Assembly (NCBI GenBank): GCA_902564785.1
Contig: CACFCI010000009.1
Location: forward strand, 1 to 39,927
DNA from: an uncultured Pelagibacteraceae bacterium
GTDB lineage: Bacteria; Pseudomonadota; Alphaproteobacteria; Pelagibacterales; Pelagibacteraceae
DNA: 39,927 bases
Direction of reading: 5' to 3'
Shown: in pieces, positions 33,164-39,927 of the stretch
Numbering within the stretch: position 1 is the first letter of the stretch
How the letters are laid out: each line of letters opens with the position of its first letter
Program-made: the position numbers and the translations under genes
The notes under the pieces: generated by a model
Told to the model about the DNA's origin: nothing
What the model saw: only the letters and a program-made list of their open reading frames with translations
Databases searched by the model: none

Positions 33164-34056
33164 AAAATATTTTAATTATTGGTTGTGGATTATTAGGTTC
33201 ATCTTTATTAAGGCGTATTAGTAAAAAAAAAATAGCAAAAAAAATATTTATTTATGAAAAATCAAAATCTAATATTGCTAAGATAAAAAGATTAAAATTA
33301 CCTGGAATAATCGTTAAATCATTAAAAGAAAGTGTAAGTAATTCAGATCTAATCATCTTTTGTACACCTATGAGCGAATATAAAAATATTATTTTAAAAA
33401 TTAATAGTTTTATACAATCAAAAACAATGATTACTGATGTCGGTTCTTCAAAAAATGAGACTTCTAAAATTATAAAAAAATTTTTAAAAAAAGGTGTTCA
33501 CTGGATTCAAAGTCATCCAATAGCAGGATCAGAGGTGAGTGGGCCAGAGCATGGTAAAGAAAATATGTTTATTGATAGATGGTGCATAATTATAAAAGAA
33601 AAAAATACCAAAAAAAATAACATAAATGCTCTTACCAAGTTTTGGAAAAAAATTGGATCAAAAGTAGTTATTATGAGTGCTGAAAAACATGACAAAATTT
33701 TTTCTATTACTAGTCATTTACCACACTTAATTGCATATAATTTGGTTAAATCTGCTCAAGATTTTGAGAAAAAACAAAATTATGAGCTAATTAAATACAG
33801 TGCTGGTGGATTAAGAGATTTTTCAAGGATTGCAGCATCAAATGAAATCATGTGGAGAGATATTTTTTTTAACAACAAAAATAATATTTCAAAAGCGATT
33901 GATTTATTTATAAAAAATTTAAATCAATTTAAAAAAGATATTAATTCAAAAAATAATAAGTCTATTGTAAGAAAACTTATTCAGACTAAAAAAGTAAGAT
34001 CAAAAATCATCAAATTGAAACAAGATATTGATAAGCCTGACTTTGGAAGAAATTAA
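33160..34056 (+). CDS. tyrA: Prephenate/arogenate dehydrogenase
   Basis: Oxidative step to tyrosine. The 298-residue protein has the NAD motif IIGCGLLGSSLLRR (5-18), TDVGSSK, the family motif SHPIAGSEVSGPEHG (about 118-132), and SHLPHLIAYNLV with the conserved His pair. It is a monofunctional TyrA: no chorismate mutase or ACT domain is present. Whether prephenate or arogenate is the substrate is not decided by what I can see. The 3' end overlaps the convergent peptidase gene by 4 bases. Confidence 0.92.
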   Translation: MKNILIIGCGLLGSSLLRRISKKKIAKKIFIYEKSKSNIAKIKRLKLPGIIVKSLKESVSNSDLIIFCTPMSEYKNIILKINSFIQSKTMITDVGSSKNETSKIIKKFLKKGVHWIQSHPIAGSEVSGPEHGKENMFIDRWCIIIKEKNTKKNNINALTKFWKKIGSKVVIMSAEKHDKIFSITSHLPHLIAYNLVKSAQDFEKKQNYELIKYSAGGLRDFSRIAASNEIMWRDIFFNNKNNISKAIDLFIKNLNQFKKDINSKNNKSIVRKLIQTKKVRSKIIKLKQDIDKPDFGRN

Positions 34057-34799
34057 TATTTTATTCTACATACTTTTTTTACCTTTAGCTTGGCAGTTTT
34101 TTCAATTCTATTAATTGTTTCAATAATTGGCATAATAATTACTTTTCTTTCTGGGCCATAAGCATGAATTAGTTGTTTAGAATTTAAACACATAGCAACA
34201 TGACCTTTCCAAAAAATAATATCTCCTTTTTTAAATAGTCTTTTCTTTGAATTCTTTTTTGTATATTTGATCTGATCTTTTGTATCTCTTGGATAAAAAG
34301 AATTATTATAAAAATAAAATATTTGTAATAAGGCTGAACAATCAATACCTTTAAATGTTTTTCCACCCCAAACATATTTTACATCGAGAAATTTTTTAAA
34401 TATTTTTGTAAAATTATTTTCTTTATGGTTTATTTTTTTAATATCTACTTTTTTAATCCATTTATTTTTTTCAATTTTTACGTAATTTCTATTTTGCTCA
34501 AATACTGATAATTTAGACGCAAGTGGAAGCCAACTGTTGGTTCCAATACCAGGTTTTTTAAAAATCTTAGCTTTTAATGAACTGACTTTATAATTAGGGT
34601 TAAATTTTTCTACATATTTTGAATTTTTTATATACCCTAAGTAATTATCAAATGAAGTTTTGATTTTAATCCACTTTTTATTTTTTGATAAAATTTTGAA
34701 TTTTTCACCATATATTATTTGCGAAGTTACTTCTGAAGTAGTTGAATTTTTTTTATAGATATTTGAAAAACCTTTATTAAAATAAAAATTATTTTGCAC
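34053..34799 (-). CDS. NlpC/P60 peptidase with SH3-like domains, YkfC-like
   Basis: Cysteine peptidase predicted to cut gamma-D-Glu-diamino acid bonds in peptidoglycan peptides. Two SH3b-like regions (about 12-65 and 72-120) precede the NlpC/P60 domain: YVWGGKTFKGIDCSALLQ with Cys154, then FWKGHVAMCL with His200, and a third polar residue probably His212 in LIHAYG. The 248-residue protein has no signal peptide or membrane segment, so it should work in the cytoplasm. That layout resembles Bacillus YkfC and related recycling enzymes. It overlaps the AmpG-like permease gene by 11 bases, supporting a job on imported muropeptides. The exact substrate is inferred. Confidence 0.85.
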   Translation of the reverse strand: MQNNFYFNKGFSNIYKKNSTTSEVTSQIIYGEKFKILSKNKKWIKIKTSFDNYLGYIKNSKYVEKFNPNYKVSSLKAKIFKKPGIGTNSWLPLASKLSVFEQNRNYVKIEKNKWIKKVDIKKINHKENNFTKIFKKFLDVKYVWGGKTFKGIDCSALLQIFYFYNNSFYPRDTKDQIKYTKKNSKKRLFKKGDIIFWKGHVAMCLNSKQLIHAYGPERKVIIMPIIETINRIEKTAKLKVKKVCRIKY

Positions 34800-36462
34800 C
34801 GATTTTAATTTTATTTTTTATAATCCATAAACAAACTAGAGAAGGAATAACCATTATAGTTGTTAAAACGAAGAATATTCCCCAGTCTCCATTTAGCCAG
34901 TCAACCAAAGCTCCTGAGGATGATGCTAGCAATGTTCTTCCCATAGTTCCAATCGAAGCAAGAAGTGCATATTGTGTTGCTGTATAAGTTCTATCAACTA
35001 GTAATGATATGAACGCAACAAACGCTACAGTTGCAAAGGCAGCAGTAATATCATCAGCTATAACAGCAATTGCAAATAAAATTTCAGATTTTCCAGTCCA
35101 CGCCAAAACAGCAAATAAAAGATTTGTAACAGCCATAAGACCACCAGCGACAAACATAGTTTTTACTGTTCCAGCTCTCATAGCCATTATTCCACCTAAT
35201 AATGTAAATACTACTGTTGTAATCCAACCAAGTCCTTTCGAATATATTGCAATTTCACTCTTGGAAAAGCCAATTTCCTTATAGAAGACAATTGACATTC
35301 TTCCCATAAAAGCTTCACCAATTTTGAATAAGAAAACAAAACCTAAAATACCAAGAGCTATAGAAACACCATTTTTTTTTAAAAAAGATAGTATTGGCCC
35401 GCCTATTTTTGAGGATATCCAACTAGCAGTATTGATTCCCCAAAAACTATTTATATTTAGCAAAGCAAGCCCAAGTATCAAAATAATTAAATCTACTACT
35501 AGAAAGTTAAGCAATCCTTTGTAAAAAATTAAAAATGCTAATAATCCTAAAGTTAGTATTTTAAAATTCATTTTAAGGTGGTTATGTCCCAGAAAGCCAA
35601 GAACTAAGCCTATAAGCAAATATATTGGAAGCGATAAAGGTAAAAATGGAAATATATCTTTTGTTAGTTGAAATTCAGGTAAAATTTGCAGTATTGAAAT
35701 AATTACAAAAAAAGCACCTAAAAAGATTAAATTTCTCTTTTTAGCAAAATTTAAGTCTCTATTTATTTTTTTATCTTCTAACTTTTGATTTTTTAATCTA
35801 TTTGTTTTGGATGACTCATGGACAAACATTAGCCCAATATTCATTAAGATTATAAGTGCACCCAAAACAATAAAAGTAGTTTGCCAATAATCTTCAATGC
35901 CCATATTTTCAAAATATTCAGCTACAAATAAAGATATAACACCACCTAACTTATAGCCTGTCCACCAACCAACCACAGCCATAGCTGCACCAGCCGCCAT
36001 TGCTTTACCCTCATTTTTGTTGATTTGTTCAATTCTAAGAGCATCTACTGTTATATCTTGTGTCGCTGAAGCAATTGCGATTATTAGCCCAACTCCAATT
36101 AAAAGTGCTAAATTTTGAGTTGGATTTAGTAAACTCCATATTGCTAAACAAATTAATATAATAATTTGCATTAGAACTATCCATCCTCTTCTATGTCCTA
36201 AACGTTTTGTTAAGTATGGAATTTGAATTCTATCTATTAGAGGAGCCCATAAAAAATTAAATGCATATACTCCAAAAATTAAACCTGCCCATCCAATTGT
36301 TGATCTACTAAGACCTTCTTCTTTAAGCCAAAGACTTAAGCTGCTTGCAATTAATACCCATGGAAATCCACTTATTGCACCTAATAAAAGAATTCTTACC
36401 ATTCGAATATCTTTATAAACTGCAAGAGAATCAAGCCATGTTTGTTTCTTTGTTTCAGACAT
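34789..36462 (-). CDS. ampG: AmpG-like muropeptide permease (MFS)
   Basis: Inner-membrane major-facilitator protein with many hydrophobic helices (12 or more). The N-terminal VRILLLGAISGFPWVLIASSL, the WLKEEGLSRSTIGW loop and FLWAPLIDRI are the AmpG pattern; AmpG imports GlcNAc-anhydroMurNAc peptides. I place the start at 36462 (557 residues, MSETKKQTW). GGAG lies nine bases upstream at 36475-36472, and the alternative TTG start at 36477 would overlap that ribosome site. It is longer than E. coli AmpG (491), with a charged loop near the middle (NRLKNQKLEDKKINRD) and extra helices after it. It follows trkH by 2 bases. Substrate by homology only. Confidence 0.85.
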   Translation of the reverse strand: MSETKKQTWLDSLAVYKDIRMVRILLLGAISGFPWVLIASSLSLWLKEEGLSRSTIGWAGLIFGVYAFNFLWAPLIDRIQIPYLTKRLGHRRGWIVLMQIIILICLAIWSLLNPTQNLALLIGVGLIIAIASATQDITVDALRIEQINKNEGKAMAAGAAMAVVGWWTGYKLGGVISLFVAEYFENMGIEDYWQTTFIVLGALIILMNIGLMFVHESSKTNRLKNQKLEDKKINRDLNFAKKRNLIFLGAFFVIISILQILPEFQLTKDIFPFLPLSLPIYLLIGLVLGFLGHNHLKMNFKILTLGLLAFLIFYKGLLNFLVVDLIILILGLALLNINSFWGINTASWISSKIGGPILSFLKKNGVSIALGILGFVFLFKIGEAFMGRMSIVFYKEIGFSKSEIAIYSKGLGWITTVVFTLLGGIMAMRAGTVKTMFVAGGLMAVTNLLFAVLAWTGKSEILFAIAVIADDITAAFATVAFVAFISLLVDRTYTATQYALLASIGTMGRTLLASSSGALVDWLNGDWGIFFVLTTIMVIPSLVCLWIIKNKIKIGAK

Positions 36463-36464
36463 AA

Positions 36465-37904
36465 TTAATTTCTCCAAAAAGATGGTAAGAATAATACTAA
36501 TATCGCAAACAACTCAAGTCTACCTAAAATCATACCCACAGTTAAGATCCATTTAGAAATATCAGGTAAAGCTGAAAAATCTCCATTAGGCCCAATTATA
36601 GGACCTAAACCTGGACCAACATTTGATATTGATGTTGCTGCTCCAGAAATAGCAGTTATAAAATCGAGACCTGTTAATGATAACAATGCAGCTAAAATAA
36701 AAAAAATAACAAAGTAAAAATAAATAAACGAAATTATTGATGCAATAAATTTATCATCAACAGATCCTTGATCGTATTTAATTACAAATATTCCCTTGGG
36801 ATATATAATTTTTTTTAATTGATTTAATATAAATAAATATAGAATTTGAATTCTAAATATTTTAATCCCACAAGTAGTAGATCCGGCACATCCTCCAATA
36901 AACATTAGTGTAAGAAATATTGTTATAGGAAAACTACCCCAACCATCAAATTCAGCATTTACATAACCTGTTCCAGTCAATATTGAAATCGTATTAAAAA
37001 AAATAGATCTTAAACTGAAGTTTCCGTTGTTATTTATTAGCAAATAAATTGATAATATAAAAATACTTACTATTATTATTTTAATAAATGTTCTGATTTG
37101 AATATCGTTTAAAAATATTCTTTTATTACCATTAATAAATTTAATGTATGCAATAAACGGAATACTTCCTAAAATTATAAAAATCATCGATGATATTTCT
37201 ATAGGAACACTATTAAAATATCCGATAGATTGATTGTAATTAGAAAATCCACCTGTTGCAATCGTGGTCATAGAATGAGTTAAACTATCAAATTTTCCCA
37301 TTCCGAATATCCAATATGATAATGCACAAAGAGCGGTTAGACCTGAATAGATATAAATAAGTCTCAGAGCTATTTCTTTTGATTTAGGAAGAATTTTTTC
37401 AGAAGAGTCGTTGCTAGAAATTTTGAATAATTGCATACCACCAACATTCATTATAGGCATTAGAGTAATTGCCATTACAATTATACCAATACCACCCAAC
37501 CACTGAAGTATTGCTCTCCACAATAGAATGCCTTTTGGTGTATTCTCTAAGTCAGAAATAATTGTAGATCCAGTTGTTGTAATACCAGACATACTTTCAA
37601 AAAAAGCATCAGTAATTGAAAGCTCAATAGTCGAAAATATAAATGGTAACGATCCAAAAATAGCAATACTTAACCAAGATAAAGCAGTTAATAAAAATGC
37701 TTGTTGCAAATTTAACTTTTTGTTGTGGTCTAGATTTGAAAGAAAAAATAATGATCCAAAAATTATAGAAACAATAGATGCACCAAAAAATGATGAATCT
37801 ATTTCAGAATAAATAAATTGAGCAATTATAGGGATGAACATTGAGACCCCTAAAATTATTTGCAAAATTCCCAGTGTAAAAAAAACAGTTTTATAATTAG
37901 ACAT
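36465..37904 (-). CDS. trkH: Trk potassium uptake protein, channel subunit TrkH
   Basis: Potassium-translocating membrane subunit. The four pore-loop repeats of the TrkH/KtrB/HKT family are visible: SGITTTGST, TIATGGFSN, SILTGTGYVN and ISNVGPGLGP, each with the filter glycine. The 479 residues with 10 or so hydrophobic helices match TrkH. The regulatory partner TrkA is not in this window. The grouping with ampG is probably only operonic. The 90-base gap to the divergent lysS has no convincing promoter on either strand, although TTGAAA-like hexamers occur. Confidence 0.93.
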   Translation of the reverse strand: MSNYKTVFFTLGILQIILGVSMFIPIIAQFIYSEIDSSFFGASIVSIIFGSLFFLSNLDHNKKLNLQQAFLLTALSWLSIAIFGSLPFIFSTIELSITDAFFESMSGITTTGSTIISDLENTPKGILLWRAILQWLGGIGIIVMAITLMPIMNVGGMQLFKISSNDSSEKILPKSKEIALRLIYIYSGLTALCALSYWIFGMGKFDSLTHSMTTIATGGFSNYNQSIGYFNSVPIEISSMIFIILGSIPFIAYIKFINGNKRIFLNDIQIRTFIKIIIVSIFILSIYLLINNNGNFSLRSIFFNTISILTGTGYVNAEFDGWGSFPITIFLTLMFIGGCAGSTTCGIKIFRIQILYLFILNQLKKIIYPKGIFVIKYDQGSVDDKFIASIISFIYFYFVIFFILAALLSLTGLDFITAISGAATSISNVGPGLGPIIGPNGDFSALPDISKWILTVGMILGRLELFAILVLFLPSFWRN

Positions 37905-37994
37905 TTTGAAAGAACATTATTTTATGGTAAATAAATTTCAACTCTATAAGAATTAATAAAATCGCTAATTTGAGATTTTATAAAAGATATATGC

Positions 37995-39557
37995 GTGATT
38001 AAAAAAGAAATTTTAGATAAAACAAGTGCTTGGCCTTTCGTTGAAGCAAAAAAAATGCTTCGTGAGAGAAAATCATTCATTGATAAAAAAGGTAAGATTA
38101 CCCTTCAAACAGGATATGGTCCAAGTGGCCTACCTCATATTGGAACCTTTGGCGAAGTTGCAAGAACCTCAATGATGGTTAATGCTTTAAATCAATTTAC
38201 AGATCTACCAACAGAGATAATTACTTTTTCTGATGATATGGATGGTTTAAGAAAAGTTCCTGATAATGTTCCTAATCAGGAATTACTAAACAAAAACTTA
38301 CATAAACCATTAACACAAGTTCCTGATCCATTTGAAAAATTTACAAGTTTTGGAGAGCATAATAATGAAATGTTAAAAGACTTTTTAAATAGTTTTAATT
38401 TTAAATACACTTTTAAAAGTTCAACATCTTTATACAAAGGTGGTTTTTTTAACCCGACTTTAAAAATTATTTTAGAAAATTATGATGGTATAATGAATAT
38501 TATACTTCCAACTTTGGGTAAAGAACGTCAACAAACTTACTGTCCTTTTTTACCTATTTGTCCAGACACAGGGCATGTTCTAGAAATACCAGTTATAGAA
38601 ATTGATAAAAAAAATTCTAAAATAATTTTTGATAATAAGGGTAAAAAATTAGAATCTAGTATTCTGGACGGAAATTGTAAATTACAATGGAAAGTTGATT
38701 GGGCAATGAGATGGTATGCTTTGGATATAGATTTTGAAATGTATGGAAAAGACCTTATCGAAAGTGCAATTTTATCAACTAAAATTATAAACTTAATAGG
38801 TAAAAAACATCCATCTGGATTTGCTTATGAATTATTTCTTGATGAAAAGGGTGAAAAAATTTCAAAATCAAAAGGAAATGGTATTACTATCGACCAGTGG
38901 TTAAAATATGCTTCACCCGAAAGCTTATCTTTATACATGTATCAAAATCCAAAAAGAGCAAAAAAACTTTATAAAGAAATAGTGCCTAAAGCTGTAGATG
39001 AGTACCTCGATAATATTGAAAAATCAAAAAAACAAACAGAACAACAATTAGTAATGAATCCTGCTTGGCATGTTCATAATGGAAACATTCCAAAAGAAGA
39101 TATGATTATGACTTTTTCTATGTTGTTGAATTTGGTTGAAACAAGTAATGCTGATAATAAAAATTTATTATGGAAGTTTGTTAAAAAATATAAATCTAAT
39201 ATTTATGAAAAAAACTTTCCAATTTTTGATGGACTGGTTGGTTATGCAATCAAGTATTTTAATGATATTATTAAGGCTCAAAAAAAATATAAAAATCCAT
39301 CTGAAAATGAAAAATTAGCGCTACAAGGTTTAGTTAAAACTTTAGAACGATGTAATGATCAGATGTCTCCAGAGGATATACAAACATTAATTTATTCAAC
39401 AGGCAAAGATAATGGGTATGCAGAAAACTTAAGAGATTGGTTTAAGTTAATTTATGAAGTGGTGTTTGGAGATGAAAATGGACCTAGATTGGGATTTTTT
39501 ATAAGTTTTTTCGGTGTTAACGAAACAAAAGAGTTGATAATTAGTAAATTAAAATAA
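37995..39557 (+). CDS. lysS: Lysyl-tRNA synthetase, class I
   Basis: Charges tRNA-Lys with lysine. This is the class I enzyme typical of alphaproteobacteria and archaea, not the E. coli class II LysRS. Class I signatures are present: PHIGTF (the HIGH equivalent) at 47-52 after GYGPSG, and KISKS at 288-292. WKVDWAMRWYALDIDFEMYGKD lies between them. The 520-residue length fits. The start is GTG at 37995. An ATG four bases earlier is out of frame and reads only M-R-D-stop. The stop overlaps the pyrD ATG by one base (TAATG). Confidence 0.95.
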   Translation: MIKKEILDKTSAWPFVEAKKMLRERKSFIDKKGKITLQTGYGPSGLPHIGTFGEVARTSMMVNALNQFTDLPTEIITFSDDMDGLRKVPDNVPNQELLNKNLHKPLTQVPDPFEKFTSFGEHNNEMLKDFLNSFNFKYTFKSSTSLYKGGFFNPTLKIILENYDGIMNIILPTLGKERQQTYCPFLPICPDTGHVLEIPVIEIDKKNSKIIFDNKGKKLESSILDGNCKLQWKVDWAMRWYALDIDFEMYGKDLIESAILSTKIINLIGKKHPSGFAYELFLDEKGEKISKSKGNGITIDQWLKYASPESLSLYMYQNPKRAKKLYKEIVPKAVDEYLDNIEKSKKQTEQQLVMNPAWHVHNGNIPKEDMIMTFSMLLNLVETSNADNKNLLWKFVKKYKSNIYEKNFPIFDGLVGYAIKYFNDIIKAQKKYKNPSENEKLALQGLVKTLERCNDQMSPEDIQTLIYSTGKDNGYAENLRDWFKLIYEVVFGDENGPRLGFFISFFGVNETKELIISKLK

Positions 39558-39927
39558 TGTATTCAAATTTAAGATCTTTAATATTTAAAATAGATCCGGA
39601 AAGAGCACATTTTTTAGCAATTCAATCTCTCAAACTCAATTTAGTTTCAAATATATTTGATGAAAACAAAAATGATCCCCTTTTAAAAACCAAATTATTT
39701 AATCAACATCTTGATAATCCTATCGGTATTGCAGCAGGTTTTGATAAGAATGCAGAGGTATACAACCCTTTATTTAAATTAGGTTTTGGATTTGTTGAAG
39801 TAGGTACGGTTACACCATTAAAACAATATGGAAATGAAAAACCAAGAGTTTTTAGGTTGGTAGAAGATCAAGCATTAATTAATAGGTTAGGTTTTAATAA
39901 CCATGGATCAGATACAATATTAAACAG
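39557..39927 (+). CDS. pyrD: Dihydroorotate dehydrogenase (quinone), class 2, 5' part
   Basis: The N-terminal 123 residues are present; the gene runs off the window. It oxidises dihydroorotate to orotate in pyrimidine synthesis, passing electrons to quinone. The N-terminal membrane-associating helices (MYSNLRSLIFKIDPERAHFL...) identify class 2. NPIGIAAGFDKNAE and FVEVGTVTPLKQYGNEKPRVF are the conserved FMN-domain strands. The ATG overlaps the lysS stop, so the two are co-translated. Confidence 0.94.
   Translation, partial: MYSNLRSLIFKIDPERAHFLAIQSLKLNLVSNIFDENKNDPLLKTKLFNQHLDNPIGIAAGFDKNAEVYNPLFKLGFGFVEVGTVTPLKQYGNEKPRVFRLVEDQALINRLGFNNHGSDTILN

Noticed and set aside
37905..37994. Divergent promoters between trkH and lysS
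   Set aside because: TTGAAA-like hexamers exist on both strands, but no -10 at proper spacing scores better than chance in this AT-rich gap.

Overview
The window reads as a stretch of core chromosome from a SAR11 (Pelagibacterales) alphaproteobacterium. The evidence is strongly AT-rich DNA, almost no intergenic space, a DMSP demethylase (DmdA) very close to the Candidatus Pelagibacter ubique enzyme as I remember it, a class I lysyl-tRNA synthetase, and a compact SAM-II riboswitch in front of metX. The species assignment is inference from gene content and remembered family sequences; no search was run. There is no rRNA, tRNA, CRISPR array, transposon, integrase or phage gene, and no gene-free stretch longer than 192 bases.

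Layout. (1) 1-15990, all on +: the tail of an alpha/beta hydrolase, dmdA, asd, then a continuous central-carbon block sdhC-sdhD-sdhA-sdhB-mmsA-mdh-sucC-sucD-sucA-sucB-lpdA. This covers 2-oxoglutarate to fumarate plus malate to oxaloacetate. (2) 16013-17968: priA. (3) 17969-22862: a short leader with nested dyads, then the F1 ATP synthase operon atpH-A-G-D-C. (4) 22854-29385, all on -, probably read from one promoter just upstream of rplU: rplU, rpmA, obgE, proB, proA, nadD, rsfS, ctpA, rppH. (5) 29450-31970 on -: a promoter, a SAM-II aptamer and metX-metW-gloB. (6) 32078-34056 on +: hisC-tyrA. (7) 34053-37904 on -: trkH, an AmpG-like permease and a cytoplasmic NlpC/P60 peptidase. (8) 37995-39927 on +: class I lysS and the start of pyrD.

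How the genes fit together. DmdA removes a methyl group from DMSP and is followed directly by lysine/threonine/methionine-branch and TCA-cycle genes. MetX/MetW under SAM control make the acceptor for reduced sulphur, which suits an organism that feeds on DMSP. SDH, the dehydrogenases and F1 ATPase are the respiratory core. The AmpG plus NlpC/P60 pair looks like a small peptidoglycan-recycling unit.

This is essentially ordinary core genome and I did not find an undescribed multi-gene system. The points most worth a second look are the expression platform of the SAM-II riboswitch, an SdhD with no histidine at all, the structured atp leader, a NadD lacking its C-terminal end, and the AmpG/NlpC pair.
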